Program-made: the position numbers and the translations under genes
Notes under the pieces: generated by a model
What the model was told of the DNA's origin: nothing
What the model saw: only the letters and a program-made list of their open reading frames with translations
Database searches by the model: none
From: JAWVFM01 sp963823245
Lineage (GTDB): Bacteria > Actinomycetota > Thermoleophilia > Solirubrobacterales > 70-9
Direction: 5' to 3'
Length of the DNA stretch: 64,000 nucleotides
Assembly (NCBI GenBank): GCA_963823245.1
Contig: CAWGKQ010000007.1
Location: 248,001 to 312,000 of the forward strand
In this document: positions 1-9,193 of the stretch, piece after piece
Layout of the letters: each line of letters starts with the position of its first letter
Numbering within the stretch: the stretch's first letter is position 1

Positions 1-1
1 C

Positions 2-223
2 GCCAAGCGCGGCGAGATTACCCTTGGACGAAGCGCCGCCGCGGCAAGCTCTTGCCAAGGCCCGCCCGACGTCTGCCGGTGGGGCGATTACGCCGCCGCC
101 ACTCCCGACCCGCGCCGGTCCGGCGTCGTCTGGGGATCGAACGAGCTCATCGGCCCACCCCTCGGCCCCGGCATCGAGCATTGGCGCACCCGCAACTTTG
201 CCCTGCGCCTGCCGACGCCGTGA
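2..223 (+). CDS. C-terminal part of a secreted-type hypothetical protein (5' truncated by window edge)
   Basis: An open frame enters from the left edge and stops with TGA at 221-223, giving 73 residues. It contains CRWGDYAAATPDPRRSGVVW followed by GSNELIGPPLGPGIEHWRTR, a cysteine/tryptophan/glycine-rich composition that I associate with the C-termini of secreted actinobacterial proteins; this resemblance is from memory and no family name is claimed. The frame has normal high-GC third-position bias, unlike the competing frames. The start, signal peptide and most of the protein lie outside the window. About 190 bases separate its stop from the next gene, enough for a promoter of the following operon. 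Confidence 0.6.
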   Translation, partial: AKRGEITLGRSAAAASSCQGPPDVCRWGDYAAATPDPRRSGVVWGSNELIGPPLGPGIEHWRTRNFALRLPTP

Positions 224-411
224 AGGCAATCCCTCCGGGCAGCTGTCCACGGTTTCGACTGCCGTGCGACTCTCGCGCAGCGCGGCCAGCGCCGGTCCGT
301 GGCTGCTCGAGGCTGGACTAACGGGCCAAAGCGTTTCGCTCTTAAAGGATGTTCAGCAATGGGATTCGTGGGTATCCGTAGTGGACCAGCGAAAGTCACG
401 GAGGAGAACAA

Positions 412-1623
412 ATGGCCACAGATGTCAAGGATGTAGGACAGACCATTGGAAGCGCGTTCGGGAAGATCGCGCGGGAGGCGGCGCAGGGAATGTCAAGCAA
501 CGGGCACAGTTCGCCTCTCGAAAAGGCAAACGGCTCGCTATCGGGGGCGCGCGGAGTAGCGGCCGGCGCTGCGCTCGCGGCAGTGCCCTTCGCGGCACGC
601 GCCGGCGGCAAGGCCGTCAAGCGAGCTGTCTCCAAGCGGCTGCCCGGCAGCGATGACAGCGATGCCGGGATCGGAGAAAAGCTCAAGGAGGGCGTCAAGG
701 GCACCGTCGGCTCCAAGGTCGCCGAGGGCGTCGGAGAGAAGATGAAGCAGGAGGGCGCCAAGGGCAAGAAGGGGACCCCGGGCGTCGGCAAGGGACGTCG
801 CATGCCGGTCCAGCAGGCAGTGGACATCGCGGTTCCCATTTCGACGGTCTATAACCAGTGGACCCAATTCGAGGAGTGGCCGCAGTTCATGCATCGCCTT
901 GATCAGGCCACCCAGGACGACGACTGCAGCGTGTCCTTCAGGACCAAGATCTGGGGGATGTCGCGCGAATTCGAGGCGCAGATCGTCGAGCAGCGCCCGG
1001 ATGAGCGGATTGCCTGGACCGTGACCAACGGCGTGACGCACAACGGAGTGGTCACCTTCCATGAGCTCGCCGATCGCCTCACGAGGGTCCAGGTGACGCT
1101 TGACGTCGAGCCGGGTTCGCTGCTCGAGAAGGCCGCACGCGGAATGCGGCACGTGAAGCGGGCCGTTCGTGCCGACCTCGCACGCTTCAAGGCGTTCATC
1201 GAGATGCAGGAGGTCGAGACCGGGGCCTGGCGCGGAGTGATCCACGACGGCGAGCTGGTGGAGGAGCACGACGAGAAGTACGACCGGGAGCGCGATTACG
1301 CCGAGTTCGACGACATCCACGACACCGAGCATTCGCACTCGCCGAAGTCGAACGGCGGGAGCACCTCCACGCGCCGGAAGTCGAGCGGGCAGCGGAAGTC
1401 GAGCGGGCAGCGGAAGAGCCGTTCGGGCTCGGCTTCGAGCCGAAGTCGAAGCGGCTCGTCATCCCGCGGGAGCAGCCGATCGACCGGACGTAGCGGCTCG
1501 TCTCGCTCGGGCTCGCGGTCGAGCAACGGCCGGTCCGGGTCCGGCACGGGCTCGCGGTCGAGCAACGGGCGGTCCGGTTCGGGCTCGCGGTCGGCGCGTT
1601 CCCGCAGCAGCAGCCGATCATGA
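412..1623 (+). CDS. SRPBCC (START-like) family protein with Ser/Arg-rich tail
   Basis: This 403-residue protein starts at ATG 412 behind a GGAGGAG ribosome site. Residues about 1-125 are Gly/Ala/Lys-rich and low complexity. A single SRPBCC/polyketide-cyclase-like domain spans about 130-265, with PISTVYNQWTQFEEWPQFM at its start. From about 310 the tail is a Ser/Arg/Gly repeat tract containing two adjacent copies of a KSSGQR unit. The SRPBCC fold usually binds a hydrophobic ligand, but no ligand or catalytic residue can be assigned here. It is the first gene of a six-gene overlapping operon. An SRPBCC protein with a disordered N-terminus is known to me from actinobacterial gas-vesicle clusters; that link is inference, since no gvpA or gvpF is visible. 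Confidence 0.85.
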   Translation: MATDVKDVGQTIGSAFGKIAREAAQGMSSNGHSSPLEKANGSLSGARGVAAGAALAAVPFAARAGGKAVKRAVSKRLPGSDDSDAGIGEKLKEGVKGTVGSKVAEGVGEKMKQEGAKGKKGTPGVGKGRRMPVQQAVDIAVPISTVYNQWTQFEEWPQFMHRLDQATQDDDCSVSFRTKIWGMSREFEAQIVEQRPDERIAWTVTNGVTHNGVVTFHELADRLTRVQVTLDVEPGSLLEKAARGMRHVKRAVRADLARFKAFIEMQEVETGAWRGVIHDGELVEEHDEKYDRERDYAEFDDIHDTEHSHSPKSNGGSTSTRRKSSGQRKSSGQRKSRSGSASSRSRSGSSSRGSSRSTGRSGSSRSGSRSSNGRSGSGTGSRSSNGRSGSGSRSARSRSSSRS

Positions 1624-1754
1624 GCTCCTTTCTCACGCGGCTTGCGGCAGAGCGCTTCGGCGGCGGGCGCCCCTCTCCACCACGCGCGATGGGAGGGGCT
1701 CTCGCCGCCGGCGCCGCAGCGGCCCTCGTCACATACCGCCTTCTGCGGGCGTGA
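1620..1754 (+). CDS. Small single-pass membrane protein
   Basis: A 44-residue open frame starts at ATG 1620 inside the stop of the SRPBCC gene (ATGA overlap) and ends at TGA 1752-1754. After a charged N-terminus with several Arg residues it has one hydrophobic, alanine-rich helix (MGGALAAGAAAALVTYRLL) that would cross the membrane once. The overlap and the next gene beginning 4 bases later support translation in the operon. No family is recognised. It could anchor a complex made by the neighbouring genes, but this is only inferred from position. Confidence 0.55.
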   Translation: MSSFLTRLAAERFGGGRPSPPRAMGGALAAGAAAALVTYRLLRA

Positions 1755-1758
1755 GGGG

Positions 1759-2037
1759 GTGAGGTCGTTGTTTGGGCAAAGGTCAAAGAAGCCGATCGAC
1801 GTCGATCGGATCGCGGCGGCGGCTCTCGAGTCATTCCTGGGTGCCGATGAGCGCCCCGGAGACGGCTCGCAGAACGGAAGCTCGGGTGAGCGGTCGAATC
1901 ACCGCTACGGCTCCGTCGGAGCCTTGGCGTTCGGAGTCGCATTGAGCGTCGCGGCCCGGGTGGCCTACTCACGCGTCGCGGAAAGGCTGGACCTCGATGA
2001 GGTGGCCGAGAGCATCGAAGAGCGACTCGCGGGTTGA
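1759..2037 (+). CDS. Small hypothetical protein of the SRPBCC operon
   Basis: GTG 1759 is preceded by a G-rich stretch (GAGGGG) and gives 92 residues beginning MRSLFGQRSKKPIDVDRIAA; an upstream ATG in frame would overlap the preceding small gene and is less likely. The protein has an N-terminal basic/acidic helix, a polar linker, and a moderately hydrophobic segment near residues 58-75 (VGALAFGVALSVAARVAY) followed by an acidic C-terminal helix ending ESIEERLAG. It may associate with the membrane. Nothing in it identifies a function. It lies 30 bases upstream of the next gene in the same operon. Confidence 0.55.
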   Translation: MRSLFGQRSKKPIDVDRIAAAALESFLGADERPGDGSQNGSSGERSNHRYGSVGALAFGVALSVAARVAYSRVAERLDLDEVAESIEERLAG

Positions 2038-2066
2038 CGTTGATCTAGTCGCCGAAGGAGGGTGAA

Positions 2067-2987
2067 GTGGCGAAGCAGGGAACGCAGTCGAAAAGCCGGA
2101 CGAGCTCGGAGAGCTCCAGAGGCTCGCGGTCGAAAAGCTCGACCTCGTCGAACAAGCGGAAGCAGCCGCGGCGCGGGGGCTCCAAGTCCGGCAATTCCCG
2201 CAAGGGGCAGACGACGAGCGGAGCGCGCAACCCGTCGCAGGAATTCAAGGACAAGCGCGGAGACGAGGGCCACGCCAGGGTGAGGCCATCCGATACGAGA
2301 TCCGTGGTCGAGAGGGACGGGGATGATCCGGAGCTGCGGGCGAGCAGAGCCGACGAGTTCGACGACTACTCGGTCATGGACCCGAAGAAGATCGAGGGCG
2401 GACCCGACATCCTGATCGACGTGCCCGTCGTGAAGGTCGACAAGGTCGACGTCGAGGTCGATGACCTGCACGCCCAGGTCGCGGTGCTTGCCGAGGTGCG
2501 CAAGCTGGTGAAGATCGGCGTCGGCGCCGAGGCCCAGCTCGACAAGGTCGAGCTGAGGATCGAGGGAGTGGAGGCCCAGGCGCTGCTCAAGGCCAAGCTC
2601 GACAACGTCACGGCGATCCTGGAGCGCGTGCTGCTCAGCCTGGATCGCAACCCGGCCCTGCTCAGGAGCGTCGGCAAGAGCGTCGAGGAGCTCGGCGCGG
2701 GAGCCGGTGACCTCGTCGACGAATCCGGAGATGCCGTGGAGCACGTCGGCGAGGGCGCCCAGGAGGCCGTGGAGGACGTCGGCGAGGGCGCCGGGCAAGC
2801 GGTCGGAGAGATCGGGAAGGGCGCGGGCGAGGGGGTCGAGGAGATCGGCAAAGGCGCCGGACGGGGTCTCGGCGGAGTCGGCCAAGGCGCGAAGCGCGGC
2901 GTGGCCGGCGTGGGCCGCGGCGCCGGACGAGGTGTTCAAGGCGTCGGGAAGGGCGCCAAGCAACTCACGGGCGGAGGACGGGGCTGA
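2067..2987 (+). CDS. Gly/Ala-repeat protein, paralogue of the downstream gene (possible gas-vesicle accessory family)
   Basis: This 306-residue protein follows AGGAGGGTG and starts at ATG 2067. Residues 1-80 are Lys/Arg/Ser-rich. Residues about 110-215 form a conserved domain with PDILIDVPVVKVDKVDVEV and repeated valine/aspartate strands, shared closely with the next gene. The C-terminal 90 residues are heptad-like degenerate repeats of the type EDVGEGAGQAVGEIGKGAG, predicted to be amphipathic or flexible. The stop overlaps the ATG of the paralogue (TGATG), so the two are translationally coupled. I recall similar conserved blocks beside actinobacterial gvp genes, but cannot verify this here. 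The alternative is an unrelated envelope or cytoskeletal repeat protein. Confidence 0.75.
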   Translation: MAKQGTQSKSRTSSESSRGSRSKSSTSSNKRKQPRRGGSKSGNSRKGQTTSGARNPSQEFKDKRGDEGHARVRPSDTRSVVERDGDDPELRASRADEFDDYSVMDPKKIEGGPDILIDVPVVKVDKVDVEVDDLHAQVAVLAEVRKLVKIGVGAEAQLDKVELRIEGVEAQALLKAKLDNVTAILERVLLSLDRNPALLRSVGKSVEELGAGAGDLVDESGDAVEHVGEGAQEAVEDVGEGAGQAVGEIGKGAGEGVEEIGKGAGRGLGGVGQGAKRGVAGVGRGAGRGVQGVGKGAKQLTGGGRG

Positions 2988-4156
2988 TGGCCACGCAGAG
3001 GACGAAGACCCGCGGCGGCTCGAACGGTCGCCGGCAACAACGCCAGCCCAAGACGACCTCGCGCAGCAACGGCCGCGGGAACGCCCGGCCGGCCTCACAG
3101 AAGACCGACAAGTACCGGTTCGCGCAGAACGTCGAGGGCCTCGGCACGGCCGCCGAGCGCGAGTACCAGCATTACGCGGAGGCTGATCCGTGGGAGCACG
3201 ACGAGTCGCTGCCCGATGTCCTGCTCGACGTCCCGGTGGTCAAGCTCGACAAGCTCCACTTCGAGCTCGACAACCTGGACGCCCACGTGGCGCTGAACGC
3301 CTACGTGCTCGACCTGGTGAAGCTCAAAGTGGGTGTCGACGTCCACCTCGGGCGCGTGTGCCTGGACATCGAGGGGGTGGAGGCGCAGGCGCTTGTGAAG
3401 GTCCGCCTGGACCACGTGGCCGCGATCGTCGACCGTGTGATGACGACGCTCGACCGCAATCCGGAGCTCCTCGAGAGCCTCGGCGAGGCCGTCGAGGATG
3501 TCGGCGCCGGGGCCGGCGACATGCTCGGCGAGTCCGGCGAGGCCGTCGAGGACGTCGGCGAGGGCGCCGAGAAGGCGCTCGAGCACATCGGCCAGGGCGC
3601 AGGCGAGGGCGTCGGGGATATCGGTGAGGGCGCGGGCAGGGCCGTGAGCGGCGTGGGCCAGGGCGCGGGCCAGGCCGTTGGTGACGTCGGCGAGGGCGCA
3701 GGCGAGGCCGTGGGCGATGTCGGCGAGGGCGCTGGCGAGGCGGTCGGCGACGTCGGCGAGGGCGCCGGCGAGGCCGTGGGCAACCTCGACGAGCTGGTGG
3801 CCGGAATCGCCGGAGGCGGTGGGAACGGTGGTGCTTCGGCGGGCGAGCTCGCCGATGGCGCTGACGCGCTCGGCGTGAGCGCCGGCGACATCGCGAAGCT
3901 GGCGACGAAGCTGGCGGCTCAGGAGGTCCGTTCGGCGGTCACCAAGGAGGCCAAGGGCCTGCGTGTGGCGGCGAGCCGAAAGGCCAAGGAGGTCGGCGAG
4001 CGCCGGCGGGAGCGGAGGGCCGAGGAAGTGAACGCCACTTCCGCGGCGATCGCGACCGCGCGGGAGCTCAACGTAGACATCGAGGAGGTCGACGGCACCG
4101 GGAACGACGGACGGATAACCGTCGGCGACGTCCGCAAGGCGGCCAGAACGGATTAG
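2987..4156 (+). CDS. Gly/Ala-repeat protein with a C-terminal E3-binding-like (PSBD) domain
   Basis: This 389-residue paralogue of the preceding gene shares the central domain (PDVLLDVPVVKLDKLHFELD at about residues 75-95) and a longer EGAGEAVGDVG repeat tract at about 170-265. What sets it apart is its last 40 residues, IATARELNVDIEEVDGTGND followed by GRITVGDVRKAA, which match the peripheral subunit-binding fold of 2-oxoacid dehydrogenase E2 subunits (helix, DhxxvxGTGxxGRIT loop, helix). No lipoyl or acyltransferase domain is present, so the fold probably serves as a protein-docking module. The gene is coupled to its neighbours by a TGATG overlap upstream and a 2-base gap downstream. Confidence 0.75.
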   Translation: MATQRTKTRGGSNGRRQQRQPKTTSRSNGRGNARPASQKTDKYRFAQNVEGLGTAAEREYQHYAEADPWEHDESLPDVLLDVPVVKLDKLHFELDNLDAHVALNAYVLDLVKLKVGVDVHLGRVCLDIEGVEAQALVKVRLDHVAAIVDRVMTTLDRNPELLESLGEAVEDVGAGAGDMLGESGEAVEDVGEGAEKALEHIGQGAGEGVGDIGEGAGRAVSGVGQGAGQAVGDVGEGAGEAVGDVGEGAGEAVGDVGEGAGEAVGNLDELVAGIAGGGGNGGASAGELADGADALGVSAGDIAKLATKLAAQEVRSAVTKEAKGLRVAASRKAKEVGERRRERRAEEVNATSAAIATARELNVDIEEVDGTGNDGRITVGDVRKAARTD

Positions 4157-4158
4157 CG

Positions 4159-4458
4159 GTGGTCGGCAAGCGCGATCGCCCGCCCGGGCCGGACGTCGAG
4201 ATTGGGGCCGTGGCCCGCGCGAGGAAGCTGCGATTCGCGAAGAAGCCGCGCGTCGACGTGACCACCCGCTCGCACGTGGAGGTCCACCCGGACCTCGCCG
4301 ACGAGGTGCGGATCGAGCGGGAGGGGGACTCGATGTCCGAGCGCGAGAATCTTCCGGACGAAGTCCAGCCCGGGGTCACCTACCGCGATGTCCGCGTCGG
4401 CTGGCGTGCAGGGGTTCGCGTCCGTCGGCGCGAGGACGACGATGAGAATGGCGAGTGA
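4159..4458 (+). CDS. Acidic/basic mixed hypothetical protein, last gene of the SRPBCC operon
   Basis: The frame starts at GTG 4159, two bases after the previous stop, and encodes 99 residues. Its N-terminus alternates DRPPGPDVEIGAVARARKLR with an Arg/Lys-rich strand, and it ends with the distinctive ENLPDEVQPGVTYRDVRVGW followed by an acidic tail. I recognise the latter block as typical of a small conserved protein near actinobacterial gas-vesicle genes, but only from memory. There is no signal peptide or membrane segment. The close spacing makes co-translation with the repeat proteins likely. Confidence 0.7.
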   Translation: MVGKRDRPPGPDVEIGAVARARKLRFAKKPRVDVTTRSHVEVHPDLADEVRIEREGDSMSERENLPDEVQPGVTYRDVRVGWRAGVRVRRREDDDENGE

Positions 4459-4607
4459 TCGGGATCTCAGGGCCGGATTCGGCTTGATCAAGCGATGAAT
4501 TAGTGCTCCGGCCGCCAGCGCGGCACGGTCACGGCTGCCTCCTCAATTGGCGCCGCCTAACGCGTCGCGGTGTAGCTTCCCGGGCGTGCGGAACCGGGGG
4601 GCTCCAC

Positions 4608-4796
4608 ATGGCGCGTGGGGCACGCTGCCTGCTCGCGCTGTCCGCGGTCGCCCCTGTCGGTCGCCCTTCCTGTCGCCGCACCGAGCCGGCGTTCGCGCCG
4701 GGCCGGCGCGAGGTCTGGTACACCGACGCGACAAGCGGCTTCTACGCCCTGCACCTGAGCAAGCGCGCCTGGCCCCATCCACGCGGCGGTCGCTGA
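4608..4796 (+). pseudogene. Probable remnant of a secreted protein (N-terminus joined to C-terminal motif)
   Basis: A 62-residue frame from ATG 4608 begins like a signal peptide (MARGARCLLALSAVAPVG) and ends GREVWYTDATSGFYALHL-type sequence, actually reading EVWYTDATSGFYALHLSK. This block resembles the final beta-strands of longer secreted proteins in this bacterial group. The middle such proteins would need is missing, so this is most likely an internally deleted gene. A functional 62-residue exported peptide cannot be ruled out. The surrounding 4459-4607 shows no other coding signal. Confidence 0.4.
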
Positions 4797-4809
4797 GCGC
4801 TAACCGTCC

Positions 4810-5421
4810 CTAGCGTCTCATTGCGGCAAACCGCAGTCGGTGGATCTGAACGACGCGGCGGGCACGCGTCTCGACCCGCCATCGGCGCTCGGCCTCAACG
4901 AGAAATTCGCTCGCCGCCGGCCGGCCGGGATCGGCGAGCAGGCCGTCCGGCGCGAGCCGCGGCATCAGCGAAAGGAGCGCGCCGGCGCTGGTCGGCTCGT
5001 AGAGGACGTCGGCCGCCACCACGAGGTCGAAGGGCGCCCGCTCGAGGAGATCCGCCGGCTTGGTCCAGTCGACCACGGCCGTCTCGATCTCGGCGCCGTT
5101 TCGTCTCGCGTTGCGACGAAGCAGGCTCAGGGCCTCCTCGCACTCGTCCGTTGCGAGAACGGCAGCGCCCGCGCGGGCGGCGGCGATGGAGGGCACGCCG
5201 AGTCCGCAACCGAGCTCGACGACGCGCAGGCCGTCCGGTGCCTCACCATCGAGCTCCCGCGCGAGGGAGACGCCGCTTCGCCACAGCACCGACCAGTAGG
5301 GCGCGATCGGCGCCCATTCGATGCCGCCGACGTCGGGCAGCTCGGCGGACTCCCGCGGTTGCAGCAGGCGCACCGGACCGCTCGGCAGGTCCACCGAAGC
5401 CTCGACGAGATCGTCGATCAC
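4810..5421 (-). CDS. Class I SAM-dependent methyltransferase (methyltransferase family 16 type)
   Basis: The 203-residue protein carries the SAM-binding glycine motif VVELGCGLGVPSIAAARAGA at about residues 67-86, the acidic ribose-binding position in ATDECEEAL, and a post-motif DLVVAADVLYEP characteristic of the lysine methyltransferase-like family 16. The preceding GIEWAPIAPYWSVLWRSGV segment is also usual for this family. The substrate cannot be inferred; related proteins methylate lysines or small nicotinamide-like molecules. It is transcribed divergently from the small membrane protein at 5484, with about 60 bases between. Confidence 0.85.
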   Translation of the reverse strand: MIDDLVEASVDLPSGPVRLLQPRESAELPDVGGIEWAPIAPYWSVLWRSGVSLARELDGEAPDGLRVVELGCGLGVPSIAAARAGAAVLATDECEEALSLLRRNARRNGAEIETAVVDWTKPADLLERAPFDLVVAADVLYEPTSAGALLSLMPRLAPDGLLADPGRPAASEFLVEAERRWRVETRARRVVQIHRLRFAAMRR

Positions 5422-5483
5422 CGATCGACCCTACGGCGCCCGGGCACCGTTTGGTGCTCACAACCACGGGTATCGGTGCCTTC

Positions 5484-5684
5484 ATGAAGAGCCCTACGAC
5501 GTATTTCGGCCGTAAGGCGGCCAAGGCCACGATCCGCCACAGCGCCAGAGGCACCGCCGCGAAGGCACGGCGACAGCCGATGCGCGCGGTCACACTCGTC
5601 GCCGCCGGTGCCGCCGCGGGTGGAGTGGGCGGCTGGTTCGCGGGCCGCTCGATGAATCCAAGCGCGGAGGATTCGGCCTCCTAG
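5484..5684 (+). CDS. Small basic membrane protein
   Basis: ATG 5484 opens a 66-residue frame with a strongly basic N-terminal half (MKSPTTYFGRKAAKATIRHS) and one Ala/Gly-rich hydrophobic helix (VTLVAAGAAAGGVGGWFAG), ending in a short polar tail. The glycine-zipper look suggests membrane insertion. It is separated by 20 bases from the ferritin-like gene and may share its transcript. No family is recognised. Confidence 0.5.
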   Translation: MKSPTTYFGRKAAKATIRHSARGTAAKARRQPMRAVTLVAAGAAAGGVGGWFAGRSMNPSAEDSAS

Positions 5685-5704
5685 CCGGCGCGCCGAATCA
5701 CGAG

Positions 5705-6142
5705 ATGGAAGAGGAGAAGCTCGACGAGGAGCTTGCGCGCAAGCGATTGAATGCGGCGCTTGGATTGCAGTACCGCTCCGCCCTCGCATACACACTCACC
5801 TCGGCCAGCCTTTTCGGATTCGAGTACCAGGCGCTTGGGGATCGGATGTGGGAGTACGGGCAGTCCGAGCTGGCCGACGCTCGGCTGCTCGTCGAGAAGA
5901 TCGTCGCGCTCGACGGAGAGCCAACGACGGACGTCGCGCCGCTGGAGTGGACTGGGGATCCCGGTGCCGCTGTGGAATGGCTTATCGCGACGGAAACGGA
6001 GGCGATCGATGCGCTTCAGGCCGGGATCGAGCCGACGGGGCGCGAAGGGCGCTCAGAGGCGCTCGAGCACACGCTCGAGCATCTGATCATGCGAAAGCAG
6101 AACCAGATCGACTTCCTCGTGCGGGCCCGCCGCACCGCGTAG
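5705..6142 (+). CDS. Ferritin-like domain protein
   Basis: This 145-residue, mostly helical protein matches the four-helix ferritin/bacterioferritin layout: helix A KRLNAALGLQYRSALAYTL, helix B with EYGQSELADARLLVEKIVAL, and C-terminal helix LEHTLEHLIMRKQNQIDFLV. In bacterioferritins helix B carries ExxH for the diiron centre; the aligned positions here read ELAD, so the histidine is replaced by aspartate, and the helix A glutamate appears to be glutamine or tyrosine. The last helix retains EHLIMRKQ, close to the Bfr pattern. It may therefore bind iron differently or be structural. It sits just downstream of the small basic membrane protein. Confidence 0.75.
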   Translation: MEEEKLDEELARKRLNAALGLQYRSALAYTLTSASLFGFEYQALGDRMWEYGQSELADARLLVEKIVALDGEPTTDVAPLEWTGDPGAAVEWLIATETEAIDALQAGIEPTGREGRSEALEHTLEHLIMRKQNQIDFLVRARRTA

Positions 6143-6191
6143 CCCCTCCCGGAAACCGAGCGCCCGCTTCGCGGATGTAGGGTTCGGCCGT

Positions 6192-6602
6192 ATGCGGAAG
6201 GTCATTCTCAGCAGCATGGCCACCCTCGCAGGAGCCGCGATCCTCGCGGCTCCTGCCGGCGCCGCGCAGACGGCCCATTTCAGCGTCCAGGCAATCCAGA
6301 CCTCGTCCCATCGGGGCACGCACCACACGTTCGTCTTCACCCAGCGGCTTCGCCGGCATCACCGGGTCGTGGGCCACAGCCGGGTTCAGTGCGGGCAGGC
6401 GCGTCGTCGGCGCGTCGTCCACTGCCACGCTGTCTTCTTCCTCCACGCGGGCAAGATCAAGGCGGTCGGCAACTTCGGTCGCGGCAATCACAAGCTCGCG
6501 GTCGTCGGCGGCACCAGCGGCTTCAACGGGGTGAGCGGCAAGCTGCTGGTGCACGGCGGGGGCGGCAAGCGCTCGCGCCTCGAGTTCCTCCTGGTCCGCT
6601 AG
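6192..6602 (+). CDS. Secreted allene-oxide-cyclase-like/dirigent-like beta-barrel protein
   Basis: The 136-residue product starts with a clear Sec signal peptide (MRKVILSSMATLAGAAILAA, cleavage near AGAA-QT). The mature part is rich in alternating hydrophobic strands and ends with FGRGNHKLAVVGGTSGFNGV and a terminal LEFLLVR strand, the pattern of dirigent/allene oxide cyclase-like barrels. The mature region is very basic and His-rich. Enzymatic activity is unlikely to be inferable; bacterial members are mostly uncharacterised. A second, broken copy follows at 6678. Confidence 0.75.
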   Translation: MRKVILSSMATLAGAAILAAPAGAAQTAHFSVQAIQTSSHRGTHHTFVFTQRLRRHHRVVGHSRVQCGQARRRRVVHCHAVFFLHAGKIKAVGNFGRGNHKLAVVGGTSGFNGVSGKLLVHGGGGKRSRLEFLLVR

Positions 6603-6677
6603 CCAGGCCTGCGTTTGGTGCCCTCTCGGATAGGGAGCCTCGAAAGGATCCACGAAAGGGAGGAGAGGAGTAGGGAC

Positions 6678-7067
6678 ATGCGCAAGTTGACAGCGTTGGC
6701 ATCGCGGTGGTCCTCGCGCTCGCCGTGATGGCGCGACCGCGGCGGCTCGGACCGAGTCCAGGTTCAGCCTGGTGGAGGTCCAGAAGTCTCAGCACCGGGC
6801 GGGAACAAGTTCATCACGCACGGCGTGCTGTACGTGCCGGGCACCAGCACAGTGGCCGGGACCGACCGGGTCAAGTTCAGCCGGCGGGGCAACGTCCACG
6901 CAGTCGTTCGCTTCCCCGACGGGAAGCTGAAGGCCCAGGGCAACATCAACGCCAGCCGCATCCTCGTCGTCGGAGGGTCCGGCCGCTGGAACGGCGCCGC
7001 GGGCAAGATCAACGTCCGCCCGCTCTCGCACCGCAAGACGCTCCTGCGTTTCGCGATCGTTCAGTAA
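6678..7067 (+). pseudogene. Frameshifted second secreted allene-oxide-cyclase-like protein
   Basis: ATG 6678, behind a GAGGAGTAGGG ribosome site, begins MRKLTA but the frame stops at once. Signal-peptide sequence (VGIAVVLALAVMA) continues in a second frame, ESRFSLVEVQKSQ in a third, and the long C-terminal part FITHGVLYVPGTSTVAGTDR to LLRFAIVQ is intact to TAA 7067. The C-terminal RILVVGGSGRWNGAAGKINV matches the neighbouring 6192 gene, so the two are tandem paralogues. At least two indels separate the pieces. Either sequence errors or real decay could explain this; the reading frames are otherwise undamaged, which favours errors. Confidence 0.65.
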
Positions 7068-7080
7068 GGCGACGCCGGCG

Positions 7081-8155
<1,075 letters not shown>

Positions 8156-8159
<4 letters not shown>

Positions 8160-9193
8160 GCCGCGGGCGCCTCGAGCCCGAAGTCACCCTCCACCATTCG
8201 CAGAGTCTTCTTCTTCTCCGGATCGAGCCAGCACCGGTCCGCGTGGCCGCTGCTGCCGCCCCGCACCTTGAGCTCGGGAACCTCGGCGCAGCGGTCGAAG
8301 GCATGCGGGCACCGCGGCCTGAAATGGCAGCCATCGGGCGGGCTGAGGAGGGACGGCGGCTGCCCCTTGATCTGAGCGAGGCGGTGGGTGCGTGGCTTGT
8401 CGAGTCGCGACACCGAGCCGAGCAGCCCCCACGTGTAGGGATGCTGCGGATCGTAGAAGAGCTCGTCGAGCGTCCCGTCCTCGACGACCCGGCCGGCGTA
8501 CATCACGAGCACGCGGTCGGCGATGTCGGCGACGACTCCGAGGTCATGGGTGACCATGATCACCGCCAGGTCACGCTCCTCGTTGAGCCTCTTGAGGAGG
8601 CGCAGGATCTGCGCCTGGATCGTCACGTCGAGGGCTGTCGTCGGCTCGTCGGCGATCAGCACGTTCGGCTCGAGCGCCAGCGCCATCGCGATCATCGCCC
8701 GCTGTCGCATCCCGCCCGAGAACTCGTGCGGGTACTCGTCGACGCGCCGCGCCGGGTCCGGGATCCCGACCTGGCCCAGCAGCTCGGTCGCGCGCGTCTT
8801 CGCCGCGTCGTCGCGGATGTCCTCGTGCGCCTGGATCGCCTCGACGATCTGGTGGCCGACCTTGTAGACCGGGTTCAGGGCGCTGATCGGGTCCTGGAAG
8901 ATCATCGCCAGCTCCTCGCCGCGGATCCGTCTCAGCACCTCGTCGGGAGCGTCGAGGAGCTCCTCGCCCTTGTAGCGGACTGAGCCCTCGATGCGCGCGT
9001 TCGGCGAGCGGGTCAACCCCATCATCGTCTGCGACGTGACGCTCTTGCCGCAGCCGGACTCGCCGACTATCGCGAGCACCTCGCCGGCGGCGAGCTCGAA
9101 CGAGACGCCGTCGACGGCCGTGAGCATTCCGTCCTCGGTGAGGAATCCGACGCGCAGGTCGGAGACCTCGAGCAGATTCTCCTTCGGGCTCAT
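8156..9193 (-). CDS. oppD: Oligopeptide/dipeptide ABC transporter ATP-binding protein (first ATPase)
   Basis: This intact 345-residue ATPase runs from ATG 9193, which overlaps the permease stop. It contains Walker A AIVGESGCGKSVTSQ, Q-loop MIFQDPISALNPVYKVG, signature HEFSGGMRQRAMIAMALALE and Walker B VLIADEPTTALDVTIQAQIL, then the H-loop VMVTHDLGVVAD-type segment. The C-terminus has the oligopeptide-ATPase extension with cysteines (CHFRPRCPHAFDRCAEVPEL) found in OppD/DppD. It is coupled to oppF by an ATGA overlap. It hydrolyses ATP at the cytoplasmic face to drive the importer. Confidence 0.92.

Noticed and set aside
1381..1602. Ser/Arg/Gly codon repeats at the end of the SRPBCC gene considered as a DNA satellite
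   Set aside because: They keep the reading frame and encode a low-complexity basic tail, so they are better read as part of the protein.
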